Source: Nyssa sinensis (Eukaryota > Streptophyta > Magnoliopsida > Cornales > Nyssaceae). From it: 64,000 bases of DNA. Location of the stretch: positions 20,626,571 through 20,690,570 of the forward strand of contig CM018052.1 of the NCBI GenBank assembly GCA_008638375.1. The letters are read 5' to 3'. A model generated the notes under the pieces. The model saw nothing but the letters and a program-made list of their open reading frames with translations. It was not told the DNA's origin and searched no databases. The position numbers were made by a program, and so were the translations under genes. Below, piece by piece: positions 11,046 to 23,115 of this stretch; the first letter of the stretch is position 1, and every line of letters starts with the position of its first letter.

Positions 11046-12136
11046 GTTGCATTTCATATAGAACAGGCACAAAAAGATTAATCAGCCAAAAACCCTCAGG
11101 ATCTCAATATTTAGCAAGTGAGAAACAGGACACTAGAAGTATTGAAACACTCTTGTACAAAAGCCATCACAAAAGAAGAGCTTGGAAAAGATTCTCACAG
11201 GCATCCACTTTCAAGTTTCAAAAGCAGCTACATTGAGACTATTCTCAAAAAATTCATGTTGATATACACCTAGACACTGAATTGGTATCGCAGCTTGTGA
11301 TTATAAATTGTATTTCAGTTTTCCCGAGTTCCAAGCTGCAAATTCTGTAAAACACAATCAAGAACATAAACACAATACCTTATCATAAAAATCAACGCAA
11401 TACATGATAAACAAATTTGTTCACCAGAAAAAAAGCAACAACATAATTTCACTCCTTAAATAGAACAAGTAGTTCACCCAGTAAAAAGAATATAAAAAAT
11501 TTCTACATCAATAGGTTTTTGTTGACCTCGATAGTTTTTTGCTTGCATAGTTATCACTTGGGAAGTTAGCATTATTAGTTCTTTACAGCTCCATCCAACT
11601 TGTAATCTAAACACTTGAGAAGAAGAATGCATAGAAAGACTAAGCATGCATCATGCTGATACTGACGGACACAAAATTAATAACCTGATATGAGAAGCCT
11701 TAGGTAACATATCAACTATATATTATATTAAATTACCCAAGAAACGGTGCGTTATATTAAATAACACACAAGCAAAGATTAAACGCATGAATGATAAAAG
11801 CACTGTCATTAACCATTAATCCAATTAAAAGCATGAATGACCAAAACACCATCATTACTCATTAATCCATACTTTAAGATTCACATGTGCAAACAATTTA
11901 GAGAATGTATAATACTTCAAAGGAGAGTGAAAGGCCATATTTGTATCTAGATGTATAAACCTTGACCTAGATGGGGTAAATATGTCAGATGGTAAATTAA
12001 AAATTACTTTATTCAAATATTTGCAACCCAACAATGATTAAGGTTATCACTATGATTATGTGAGTATTATGTTCTAGTGTGTGCAATCAAAAATCAGTGG
12101 CAAGCAATCATATAGCTAATAAAGTAGTAAAAGCAA
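11046..12136. other. Region upstream of the CorA-like start; nothing assigned
   Basis: AT-rich DNA immediately upstream of the minus-strand start codon, presumably 5' UTR, promoter or a 5' UTR intron. I see no ORF or known repeat. A short near-duplicate occurs around 11785-11870 (GCATGAATGA followed by ATTAACCATTAATCCA-like text twice). Confidence 0.5.
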
Positions 12137-12960
12137 GGAGATAACCACACTGCTTTTTGTTGATGAGGAAACCGCCACAGATCAATTAAATATGCTTTGG
12201 AAAACCCCGGGGTGCTGACCCAGATGATGAATCTACTAGAATTGCTTTGGTGATTACAGACACGATAGACACAACAACTTAGTCCCTCAAGCCTTGCTCT
12301 TGTTCTGAATCTCCTCTAACTTGAATCCACAAGCGCTCTTCACGTAGACCTCCGCTTCGAATCCACAAACGAACAAACTCAATCACAGCTGCGAACTCCA
12401 TGCAACCTCGAACTCTACCAATTGCACAAGCTTGAACTCCACAAGATTGTACTCCAATGATGAAGAAGAAAGATTGATAAGGCTCTAAGATCAATAAGCC
12501 ATAGATGTGTGTATGATGAACATGCTTAATGAAATCCTTTTGGTACTAGAAGAATCTTGTCTATTGCAGTAGCTAAAAGTCCTACTAAATTCATGCTAGA
12601 CACTATTTATAGTTCTAGGTTAAAACAGAGCAAAATTCTTTTAAAAAACTGGAAACTGTTCGCGCAGATTTCCGATGGTCGTTCAAACAAGCCCTTTGGT
12701 CATTCGAACTAATGCCTTTTGAAGACAAAGGTCAAACCATCTGCTTTGGTCGTTCGACCGAGCAAGCCAACGAGGTCCCACGAGCTTAAGTTGCAAAGTC
12801 TTTGTTCTAGTCATTCGACCGAACTAACCAAAGAGGTCCCACGACCAACTCACTCTCCTGGTCATTCGAACGAAGCCAAGGCCCGTTCGAACGATCAAGG
12901 CAAAAAGCTCAATCAAACAATTGTTTCACACATAAAAAAAGTTTCATATCAAAACAATAA
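12137..12960. repeat. Unclassified repeat-like block with clustered TTCGAACGA-type motifs
   Basis: The 12660-12900 part contains several imperfect copies of a hyphenated palindromic motif: GGTCGTTCAAACAA, GGTCATTCGAAC, GGTCGTTCGACCGA, AGTCATTCGACCGA, GGTCATTCGAACGA and CCCGTTCGAACGATC. Two copies are followed by GAGGTCCCACGA. Just left is a run of related phrases (TTGAATCCACAAGCGC, TTCGAATCCACAAACG, TTGAACTCCACAAG). The composition differs from the AT-rich surroundings and suggests an old LTR or other transposon, but I could not find its ends or a protein. Confidence 0.4.
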
Positions 12961-14044
12961 ACATTTTGAAGTCCATTGAAAACTTAACCACCTCGGGCAC
13001 ACTAGATTATCAAAACATGATTTTAAAAACAATCTATGCATGAAGTGTGTGTGTGAATCCATGTCCAATGTGAATCCAAGAAATATACCTGTCCTACCAA
13101 TGCAATCATCATTGACTGCAAAAAAATTCATAAAGCTTAATATATCGAGATGACCACAAGGCTTGGGAAAAAGACTTATCTTGAATTTACAACTCAACAG
13201 TTTTGTCAAACAAGATTAGCCAACACAATGAAAAACTAAAAAGTCCTAACAGAGAGCATACTAATAGCAAAGAAATTTAGATAGAGAAGCTAAATGTTTT
13301 AATTAACTGTGGCACAGAAATCTGTGTAAGCTTTAGGACAAATCCAATCCCATCAATTGACATTTATGTAGAGCACTGTATTAGAGGTTTAAATACCATC
13401 CCTTGACAATGATATAAACCATTAGTACAGCTCCAGTTTTCCACTCTTTCCTAACTCCAAGACAGACAAAAACACTTGAAATTTAGAATAATATTATTAA
13501 GCTGAGATCAATTGCATATAGTGAATTGTCCAAATCCTATTTTTACTAAGGCCCAAATCAGAATTCAAAAGATTGTTGTAATTCAATGGCTTGCCATCAA
13601 ACAAGGTTCAAAGTTGTGTCGATCACTAACTCAAGGGGCAATGAGACAACTCAGTCACAATGTCTCAGATCAATATAGGGAGATATGCAATTAACACTAC
13701 ATACAATGCACAAAAAATCCTGAAAAATTACGTAATCACAAGGGACAAAAAAAAACATCATACAAAAAAAAAATATATATATATATATAAACCATTGAAC
13801 GCACATGACATTGTCCAAAAGATCATTACAGGCACTATCGAGGCAAGTCTGCTGATCTGCTCCAATAAGTGTAGATGATTTCCCTAAATAAGTATTGATG
13901 ATTCTACAATCTAACATCAAAAACCCATGTTTATACATAGTCAAATACAAAACACCAGAATATATATAATATAGTTAAGGTTAAAGTTTAAAAAAAAACA
14001 AAGCATGGCTTGATTTCCTCCAAAACACAAAACAAACTTTTAAG
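12961..14044. other. Non-coding stretch; no feature recognised
   Basis: AT-rich sequence with a short (AT)n tract near 13772-13790 and no supported gene. ORFs here are short and lack family resemblance. Confidence 0.5.
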
Positions 14045-14049
14045 ACTTG

Positions 14050-14244
14050 TGTTAGAAGAGTATTTATTTTATTTTCTTTCTAAGGGTATTATTGTTCTTT
14101 CCTCTCTTAATATAAATATACAAGGTATAAGGGTTGTAGGTTAATCTCACAACCTAAACCTTTTCCAAAAACTCCTCTCTGTCTTCTCTTCTCCTTTATT
14201 CATCTTCACCTTTAACCCTAAATCTCATCTAATAAACCTCAACT
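14050..14244 (+). repeat. 5' LTR of the decayed copia
   Basis: Starts TGTTAGAAGAG and ends CCTCAACT, 195 bp. It contains TATAAATATACAAGG-like promoter text near 14110 and polypyrimidine-rich R/U5 sequence. The 3' partner is 156 bp, so the two have diverged by base changes and indels, consistent with an old insertion. Confidence 0.8.
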
Positions 14245-14256
14245 TGGCATCAAAGC
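14245..14256 (+). other. Primer-binding site (initiator Met tRNA type, two mismatches)
   Basis: TGGCATCAAAGC follows the 5' LTR directly. The standard copia site is TGGTATCAGAGC, so two of twelve bases differ. Confidence 0.75.
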
Positions 14257-17200
14257 AAGATCCTAGACAAAGAACTTCTTCAAATCATAGTTGGGAAATA
14301 ATTAGACCAAAGAAAGAAAAAAAAAAATTGTTGACGTCACTTTGCAACCGATGACATAATGCAAACGTCAGCATGACATCATCAACTTCCACCGACCGAA
14401 ATCACATGGATAGATTCGTTTGTGTGTGTTGATGTTCCTTGTATTTTTTGCCAATTTTTTTGAGGTCATTTGAACACCTTTTTCTATTTTCAAATGATTT
14501 TTGGAATAAAGGACCTATTTTTTCGGTCGGAAAATTGGAAGATTTTTCTGCGATTTTGTTGGTTTGATTCACCTCTGAAGGGTGCAATGTGGTTTTATGG
14601 TTCTTGTTTGGTATGATCCATGAAGGTTTAATTGGTTTTTGAAGCTCTTGAAGCCTCTAAGTCGTTCGGCCATCGCATTTGTGTGTAGTAGTGACTTCGT
14701 TTGGGTTCTTCTCTTGGCTTCGTTTGGGTTTCTTCTCTAGGGTTTTTCTCTTGTTGTGTTAGATTCTCGTCTTCGCCTTGTTTGATGAATTTGGTGCTGA
14801 TTTTTATGTTAATATTTGCTTCAGTTTTTGGTCAAGTGATCCTTTGTGTAGCTTTGGACTTGTTTTCTTTGATTTGTTTTAAGTTATGGTTGAAGATAAA
14901 TCCTCATTGATACAGGATGATGACATTCCCAAGTCTATTACATTGAAAAAATAAATGGCCTAAATTATATTGCTTGGGCTTATGCTGTGAAGGTATTTTT
15001 GCATGGGAAACTAAAATATTTGACTGATAACCCACCCGCTACAACTGATGCAAAGTATAAAGATTGGATATGTGAAGATTCAGTGGTTATGGAGTGGCTT
15101 TGGCATAGTATGGAAACTCAAGTTGCTACTACCATTGAGTTATGTGATCCTTCAAAGAAGATTTGAGATTTTGTCGCATAATCATTCTCACAACAGAGTA
15201 ATGTTTCTTGAGTGTGTGAGTTTTATGAGCAGATTTTCATCATAAAACAGTCTGGGAAACCACCAAATATTACAATACTCCGAAGATTTTATGGCATCAA
15301 TTGTTGCAGTATCGTCCCTTCATGACTAATTTGGAGCAACAGAAACGTCATTGGGAAGATTTTATGATTGCTTCTTTGGTATCTGGTCTAGATTCCAATC
15401 TATGTGGCTTTAAAGATCACATTCTTGTTAGTGAAACTTTGCCAATTGTTGCTAATGCATATTCCCGAATTTTGTGTTCATCTCTAGGACAGGATTCTAT
15501 CATCACAAGCTCTACTTCATCTTCTTCAGTCATTTGCTTTAGTCTCGAACAGCGGTGGTCGTGGATCTGGTTTTGGAGGAAGTGGCTTCCATGGTAGTCG
15601 TGGAGGTCGTGGTTTAAGTCACGGTTCTAGAGGTGGTGGTCGTGGTGATAGGAAGTGTTATCATTGTGGCAATACTAACCATACAAAACTTTATTGTTGG
15701 GTGGAGTAGGTAAACCTGATTATGCACACCAAGTCATTGATGGTACTACACAGTCACTGCCTACTTTTGTTGTTTCATCTGGAGTAGTAGTTCCTCATTC
15801 CAGCTCTCATGAAGCACTCACAACTCAGCTTGGCGAGTCAGTTCAGACATTGCGTACTGTTCTTCCTTCTTCCTTCTTCCTCCTCTACTACTACTTTAGC
15901 TCATTTAGGTAATGTTACTTGTATGGCCCATTTGCCTTTGTCCTGGGTCATTAACTCTAGAGCTAGCTCACATATGTCTGGTACACTATCTCTCTTTTCT
16001 GATTTAAACCCTATTAAACATCATATTATTTTAGTTGATGGGTTATCTCGGCCTATTCTTGGGAAAGTTGTTATTCATCCTGCTCGTTCCTTATCCTTGT
16101 CATCAAGTCTTTATGTTCCTGGTTTCTCCTTCAATTTACTTTCAGTTAGTCAACCGACCAAAGTGTTACATTGTTCTATAACCTTTTCTCCCACTTCTTG
16201 TGTCTTTCAAGTCCTCACGACAAAGAAAATGATTGGTTCAGGGCATGAGAAGGATGACTTATATTACTTGGATTCTGGTGGTTCCTACTTTCTCTCTTCC
16301 GCTGCTCTGAGTTGAGTCATGTGTCTAGTTTAGAATGTGAGGCTTGTCAGTTGAGCAAGCATCACCATAGTTCTTTTTCAGGTAGGAGTCATGGTTGTCA
16401 ATTTGAGTCTTTTGATGTAGTTCATAGAGACATACCGGGGCCTTCCCGTTCTTTTAGTTTGAATGGATTTCATTACTCTATGATATTTGTGAATGATTAT
16501 TCTCGTATGACGTGGTTGTTTTTAATATAAAAAAATGATATGAGTTTCCTCGTATCTTCTTTAAATTTAATAATAAAATTTTGGTACAATTTGGTAAACA
16601 TAATAAAGTTCTTCGGTATGATAATGCATTATACACAGAGAGTTATGAATTACTTTTATGTTGATGAGAGTATTATTCATCAAACTAGTTGTGCTCACAC
16701 CTCACAACAAAATGGTGTTGCTGAACGTAAGCACCGTCATGTATTAGATGTTGCTCGCACTTTGAAGTTTAATATGCATGTACCAAACATTTCTGGCATG
16801 ATATTGTTCATACTGCACGCTATCTCATTAATTGTATGCCATCTTCTTTTTTAAATCATCAATCTCCTTTCTCACTCTTATATCCTGGCCTTTCTCCCTT
16901 TCTAGTCACTCCTCATGTGTTTGGTTGTGTTACTTTTTTTTATATTTTGGATCCCGACTAGGACAAATTATTTCCTCATGCTCGCAAATGTATTTTTCTT
17001 GGGTACTCTCAAACCTAAAAAGGTTATCGTTGATACAATCCTGAGTCTCGCCACTACTTTGTCTCTGTTGATGTTACCTTCTTTGAGTCTACCTCCTTTT
17101 CTTCCTTAGGTCAGTCTTTACATTCAGATATCATCTCCCACTGTGATGGGGGAGTTATCTATACCTCCTCCTACTCTCCTTTACCTATTTCTTCTCCATC

Positions 17201-18689
17201 TAGTTCTCTTTAGCAAGTTTATCAGCAATCTCATGATAGGCGTGTTGTCTCTTATAGCCTGAATGCCACATCTTCAACGTCTGAGGTTCCTACTCCTCCA
17301 ACCTTTGTTCTTGTTTTGGATGATTTGTCCATTGCATTACTAAGAGGTAAATGGACTTACTCAACATCCTCTTGCTAATTTTATGTCCTATAATCATATT
17401 TTATCTTGTTTGTAGTCCTTTGTTTGTGCCTTGTCCTCTAATTTTATTCCTACCTCTTATAAGTAGGTTGTCTTCTTCTGGCTAGAAACATGCTATGGAT
17501 GAGGAAATAAGTGCTCTCCATAAGAATCAGACCTGGGAACTTACAATTTTATCTCCTAGTAAATAGTAGGTTGTCGTTGGGTTTATTCTGTCAAGCACCA
17601 TCCTGATGGCTATGTTGAACAACTTAAGGCACATCTCGTTGCAAAAGGGTACATACAGACATATGATTTTGATTATTTTGAGAACTTTTCTCCTGTGGCC
17701 TGTCTGAATTATGTACGGATTTTGCTTTATGTTGCTATTAGTCGTTCTTGGCCCTTGTATCAGCTTGATCTCAAAAATGCCTTCCTCCATGGTGACCTTC
17801 AACAGGAGGTTTACATGGCTCAGCCTCTAGGCTATGTTGTTGTTGGCAGTGAACATCTTGTATAGATTGCGAAAGGCGTTGTATGGTCTGAAGAAGTCCC
17901 CTCGTGCCTGGTTTGATAGATTCGGTGTTGTTCTGCTTGCGTATTGTTTCCATACTTCTGATCACTCGTTTTTGTTCCTCATTCTTCTACGGGTACCATT
18001 ATCTTGATTTCTGGCAGTGATTCAACAGGTGTTGCGGATCTAAAAAGACATCTAGGCCAACACTTCCATACTAAAGATATGGGTCTTCTTTGCTATTTTC
18101 TTGACATTGAAGTGGCTCGTTCTCATCACGACATCTATATCTCTCAACGAAAATATGTGATTGATCTCCTTTCTAAAATTGATCTCTTAGGTGTTGGGTT
18201 GGTGAATACTCCTACGGATTCTTTTGTTAAGCTTGATGGTGAGCAAGGGGAGTTATTTGTTGATGTAAATCGCTATCGCATGCTAGTTGGGAAACTAATT
18301 TATCTCACTGTTACTCGACCGAACATTACTCATGCTGTTAGGGTGGTTAATCAAATATGCATGCTCCTTGTGAACCTCATTTTGATGTTGTCCGTCACAT
18401 TCTGCATTTTTTGAAGAGTGCTCATGGTCGAAGACTCCTATAGAAGCCTTCTACTTCTCTTTCTGTGACTAGGTTTAGTGATGTTGATTGGGCTGGATGT
18501 CGTTCTGATAAGCAGTCTACTTCTGGTTATTCTATGTTTGTTGGCAAGAATTTGGTTACATGACATGGCGTAGTAAAAAGTAGAATGTTGTTGCCCGCTC
18601 TAGTGTTGGAGTAGAACATCGCATTATGTCTCATACGGCTTATGAGATGTTGTGGGTTTAGTCTCTTCCTCGAGATCTTGGTGTTGATC

Positions 18690-18960
18690 ATGGTTTTAAA
18701 TAACGGCCGTTACGTATCATATTAGCCGTTACGCATCATATCGGCTGTTACATATCGTATCGGATTTTTAACCCTTTGATACCATTACAAGCCGATATAT
18801 CCGGGTGACCAAAATTCACAATCGTTTTTTTTTTTTTTTTGCAGAATTCTTATGATTTCTATTTTTATAAGATTTATAAACAAGAGAAATACTTAACAAA
18901 ATAATCCAAAAAAATGAAAGGCATTACCAAAACATTCGGGCCAAAAAATTGAAAAGGATT
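18690..18960 (+). mobile_element. hAT-terminus-like fragment within the copia RNase H region
   Basis: CATGGTTTTAAATAACGG starts a block with three copies of a (A/G)GC(C/T)GTTACR(T/C)ATC-type unit (18707-18760). It resembles, in inverted orientation, the GC-rich terminus at 1911-2016. A 17-nt T run follows at 18825-18840. The copia reading is lost from about LPRDLGVDH (18665) and resumes only at the last codons (MFNLYAPT, near 18990). Part of RNase H is therefore deleted as well as interrupted. Confidence 0.45.
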
Positions 18961-19018
18961 ACCAATATGACCTCCAAGTTGAGCATGTTTAATCTGTATG
19001 CTCCAACTTGAGGGGAAG

Positions 19019-19174
19019 TGTTAGCGGAGTATTTTATTATCTTTCTAAGGGTATTATTGTATTTTTCCCCTCTTAGTTTATCTCAAAGCCTAAACCTTTC
19101 CCACAAATTTCTATCTTCTCTTGTCCTTCTTCTTCTCACCTTTAATTCTACATCTCATCAAATAAACCACAACT
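19019..19174 (+). repeat. 3' LTR of the decayed copia
   Basis: Begins TGTTAGCGGAG after the polypurine tract and ends CCACAACT, followed by the target duplication ACTTG. Confidence 0.8.
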
Positions 19175-19179
19175 ACTTG

Positions 19180-19467
19180 ACTTTTCAATGTAGGACAATG
19201 AAAGAGAAAAGTTTACAAGTCTTGAGTATGTTGGAATGAACGTGCAAGTGGTGAGGAAGTAAAAGAAAGAATGAGAAAAGGGGTCTATGATGTGATTCAA
19301 GGGCCAGATCTGCTTATTGGGATGTCTTGGTGTATCACAGGATGACTTGCAAGTTGTCTCGTGATATGGGCCCAGCCAGCTAAGACGTCTCACAAATCCC
19401 TTGACTTTCAAATCAATATCATCTAGATGGCCTACAAGAAGAGTCAACTCAGGCCACTCAAGTTACT
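19180..19467. other. Unassigned sequence between two transposons
   Basis: No coding signal, repeat or RNA gene recognised. It presumably predates both flanking insertions. Confidence 0.5.
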
Positions 19468-19475
19468 CTCAGTCC

Positions 19476-20013
19476 CTAAGAAGCTCGGATACAGACACGG
19501 GACACAAATACGACACAACACGGACACACAGACACATCATTTCTCAAAAATGTAGGACACGGACACGTTAGTGACACATTGAATATATATAAATTTTTTA
19601 TATTTTATATGACCATATAATAAAAACTTAAAATTATTTCAATTAAAATTGGCAAGACACATCAAAAATATATGATTAAGATATTAAAATAACAAAATCT
19701 TGAATAAAAATTCAAGAACTTCTTCATTTAATCATCAACATTCATGATTCAAGTTTCAAAACAAATTTACTAATTATTACATAGAACATATATAAAGTGT
19801 GTGTGTGTGTGTGTGACCAAAAAAAGAGTCAAGGAGAAGAGAAAGAAAGGAAAAAAGAAGAAAACGTGTCCATAATGTGTCCGAAATTCAAAAAAAAATA
19901 AAATAAAATTAGACACTTTTTTTTGTGTGTCCGACACGTGTCCGGGATGTGTCCGAGGGTGTCGGTCTCCGACATAAACACGTGAGCCAAAATAGAGTGT
20001 CTGTGTTTCATAA
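19476..20013. mobile_element. Non-autonomous hAT element (538 bp) with 8-bp target duplication
   Basis: Flanked by CTCAGTCC at 19468-19475 and 20014-20021. The left end CTAAGAAGCTCGGATACAGACAC and the reverse-complemented right end TTATGAAACACAGACAC form an imperfect inverted repeat. Both subterminal regions are rich in ACACGGACAC-type repeats. The left end matches the right terminus of the larger hAT element at 29381-29395 (CTAAGAAGCACGG), so that element is a plausible source of transposase. The interior is AT-rich with a (GT)n tract near 19797-19815 and no ORF. Confidence 0.8.
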
Positions 20014-20021
20014 CTCAGTCC

Positions 20022-20835
20022 AGATTGGAACCATGCTACGTCATGCCTAGCAGACTTACTCAGCTACTCATCCGGAAAACTGAAACAGCAGACCACTTCC
20101 TAAATTTAGCGCCATTCAAACAAAAGACTACCAACTAAACTTGGATCCCAAAGTGGTTTACTAATTGTGCCGTAAGTCCATCATGTGTCCTGAAGCATCC
20201 ACTATGGCATAAAAGGAGAAAAACCTCATGTCAAAATGGGTTCTATCATTTGGCTGGTTGCCATTCTAGAACACAATGTTGGTGAAAAGCAAACAAACCT
20301 GGTCATAATTGATATAAATTACCAGGAGGTAGACTACTCCAATACAAAGGCAAACTGATTATTGAATCCCAATTTCCAAATTAAAAATATAAAAAGAATA
20401 AATCATTGTGAAATCCACAATGAAATGGATTTAAATAAATAAAAAAAGGAAATTACACTTTTCACCCCTATAGTTCGTTACTAGTTTCAATTTAGTCCTC
20501 ATAGTTTCAATCTGAACATTAGACCTTGGACTTCCACTTAAGAGTTCAATTTGATGCCCCCATCAGCTTCCATCACTAATTTGGACAGAAAAGGTAAGAT
20601 GCAAGTCACATGAGATTTTACGAGGGGTATAAGAGAGAAAATGTCAGACTCACCTTCTACCACTAACACCTGAACACCCATTCCACAAGCATTTTAAAAC
20701 ATTTAAATGGTATAATTATCACCAAAATTATAAAAAAAAAAAAACCCAAACTAGATGTATTTACTATCTTCAACTCCTATTTGACATGGGATGACAATGG
20801 CTTTCTTCCAACGGTGTTAGATGTGAGTTTCTTAC
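20022..20835. other. Unassigned stretch; possible old DNA-transposon terminus
   Basis: No gene recognised. At 20447-20570, ATTACACTTTTCACCCC followed by ...TTTAGTCCTCATAG and ...AGTTCAATTTGATGCCCCC resembles the dispersed termini of plant DNA transposons, but no ends or target duplication were found. Confidence 0.35.
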
Positions 20836-21348
20836 AAATTAGAGGTGGAGAAGGCCTATGATCATATGTTTTGGAGATTCTTGCTCTATGTGATAGAGTG
20901 GATGGGTATTGGTCAAACATGGAGGCAGTGGGTGAAGTTCTGCATATCATTGGTTAGATTTTCTATTCTAATGGCTCTCCGGCTGGCTTCTTTAATAGTT
21001 TGATGGGACTAAGATAGCTGAACCCTCTTTCCCAATTCCTAATTATTATAGTGATGGAGGCATTTAGTCACATGATGGGGAGCGCAATGGGGGTTGGGCT
21101 TTAGGTGGGGCCATTGGTGGTTAGATCACATCCTTTGGAAGTGTATAATTTTCTTTTTGTTAATGACAATTGGTGTGCTCTTGTATGCTTTTAGGCAGTC
21201 TCGGGTTTGAAGAAAAAATATGCCCAAGAGTGGGTTAGTTCTAATAGGGGAGGTTGAGAAGATGGATCAGTCAGCTAGCATTCTTGGGTGTAGAGTGGGA
21301 AGGATCCCACCCCACTATCGAGGACTCCAATTGGGTTCTTTTGCCATA
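20836..21348 (+). mobile_element. L1-type LINE fragment: reverse transcriptase core (left part of a split element)
   Basis: Plus-strand reading [25 protein letters not shown] is the RT region containing the first catalytic aspartate motif (here EKAYDH). It is followed by VRFSIL...GSPAGFFNS across a frameshift (20955-21000). Later text near 21280 (LGCRVGRIPPHYRGLQLGSF) is the conserved stretch downstream of the RT active site. The FADD region is not readable. The element resumes after the hAT insertion at 29396. It is 5'-truncated and full of stops. Confidence 0.8.
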
Positions 21349-21380
21349 GGAAGCCCGCCGGAGAGCTATTAGAATAGAAA
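20960..21380. repeat. Inverted repeat of about 32 bp inside/next to the LINE
   Basis: TTTCTATTCTAATGGCTCTC with CGGCTGGCTTC (20960-20990) recurs in reverse complement at 21349-21380 with about three mismatches. The first copy is LINE sense coding sequence (FSIL.GSPAGFF). The second is an antisense piece of the same region placed at the LINE/hAT border. Confidence 0.75.
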
Positions 21381-22843
21381 AAAATATAAATTGTAAATTT
21401 GTTGATTCACTAAAGTCTGAAAATTTGAGTCTCCTTCCTGTTTTTTTTCAGCTTGTTGATTCATCACTGAAAATTTTTTGATTTGTGTGTATTGTTTAAT
21501 TTGTTTACATCACTGAAAAATATTATTGTGTCTTAGATATGAACATTATCAAAATGTCATCAACGGGTGCTCGTACTACACAAACACCATCAAGTCAAGA
21601 TGAAGACATTAACAAGCCTCTGTGGAGGTATGTCACAAAGTTTAACAAGCTAAGTGATGGTGGTGGGAATATTTCTTGGCAATGCAATTTTTGCAACCAA
21701 GTTAAGAAGAGTTCTTACACAAGGGTTAGGGCTCATTTGTTGAGACTACCCGGTCATGGAGTTGGATCATGCGCAAAAGTCACAACAAAAGATATTTCGG
21801 AGATGCAAAAGTTAGAGGATGAAGTGAAGTCAAGACAATCAAGTAATGCTCCAAAGAAAGTACCTTTACCCCTTCAACTCTTTCATTGGGTGGTACAAGT
21901 GCTTTTCCTACTTCCTTGAAGAAAAGAAAGACATTTTTTAGTGGGAGTGGGAGTGGAAGTGGAAGCAGAAGCGAAAATCCTGTGGAAAAGGCATTTAATA
22001 TGGCAGCCCGTGAGCAATTACATTCCAAAATTGCTAGAATGTTTTATTCAACAGGTTTGGTATTTCACCTAGCAAGCAACCCATATTATGTGTCTTCTTA
22101 CACATTTGCCGCCAATAATCCAATTACGGGTTATTTGCCTCCGAGGAATAATTTGTTGAGGACTAGCTTGCTTCAAAGAGAGAAGGCAAACATAAAAAGA
22201 TTGTTGCAACCTATTAGAGGCTCGTGGAAGGAAAAAGGGGTAAGCATTGTGAGCGATGGGTGGATCGACTCTCAAAGGAGGCCTCTTATTAATTTCATGG
22301 CGATTACAGATGGTGTACCTATGTTTTTAAAAGTTGTTGATTGTTCGGGTGAGACTAAAGACAAGTACTTCATCTCTAACTTGATGAAAGAGGTGATTAA
22401 TGAAATTGGACATGAAAATGTGATTCAAATAATCACAGATAATGCTCCAAATTGCAAAGGTGCGGGGCAAATAATTGAATCACAATTTCCAAACAATGTT
22501 TGGACACCATGTGTGGTTCACACCCTTAACCTTGCATTAAAGAACATTTGTGTGGCCAAGAATGTTGAAAACAACGAATTGACATATGATGAATGTTGTA
22601 GGATTACGGAAATTATTGGAGATGTCATGCAAATAAAACACTTCATCATGAATCATTCAATGAGATTGGCAATGTTCAACGAGTTTGTTACTTTGAAGTT
22701 GCTTTCTGTTGCGGAGACACGTTTTGCTACATCAATTGTCATGTTGAAGAGATTTAAGCTTATAAAGCGTGGTCTTCAAGCGATGGTTATTAGTGACACG
22801 TGGTCGGGCTATCGGGAGGATGACGTGGGAAAAGCGAGATTTG

Positions 22844-22848
22844 TGAAA
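22844..22848. repeat. Target-site duplication TGAAA (left copy)
   Basis: TGAAA at 22844-22848 is repeated at 27970-27974, exactly outside the two LTRs. Removing one copy plus the element restores the hAT reading frame. Confidence 0.95.
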
Positions 22849-23100
22849 TGTAAACCAAGAGAGAAAAATAATTCTCTATATCCTTCCATTCAAAATATAC
22901 AAGAGTATTTATACACAAATTTGGGCCTATATAGTCAACCCTACAGCTCATATACAGCTCATATATTCTAGAATAACCCTACAGCTCATATATTCTAGAA
23001 TAACCCTACAGCTCATATACAGCTCATATATTCTAGAATAATCCTACAGCTCATATACAGCTCATATATTCTAGAATAATCCTAAGTATATTCTGTAACA
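22849..23100 (-). repeat. 3' LTR of the young copia (left on plus)
   Basis: 252 bp. Contains the tandem units based on CTACAGCTCATATACAGCTC plus TATATTCTAGAATAA; one unit here lacks an internal 11-bp ACAGCTCATAT copy found in the other LTR. Confidence 0.95.
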
Positions 23101-23115
23101 CTCCCCCTCAAGCTG
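23101..23115 (-). other. Polypurine tract of the young copia
   Basis: On minus this reads AGCTTGAGGGGGAG and lies directly upstream of the 3' LTR. It primes plus-strand DNA synthesis in LTR retrotransposons. Confidence 0.85.

Larger units (their letters stand above)
14050..19174 (+). mobile_element. Decayed full-length copia retrotransposon with 5-bp target duplication
   Basis: LTRs at 14050-14244 and 19019-19174 share the start TGTTAG.GAGTATTT and TCTAAGGGTATTATTGT, and end CAACT. The flanks are ACTTG at 14045-14049 and 19175-19179. In order on plus: gag from the ATG at 14886 with an early stop; a CCHC knuckle (CYHCGNTNHTKLYC, 15654-15700); protease, in which the catalytic motif reads INSRASSHM instead of DSGASSHM; integrase pieces (QQNGVAERKHRHV near 16710); RT from about 17470; and RNase H (FSDVDWAG near 18475). 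Polypurine tract CTTGAGGGGAAG precedes the 3' LTR. Many stops and frameshifts leave it unable to make a polyprotein. It is the same family as the copia at 47383-58103. Confidence 0.85.
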
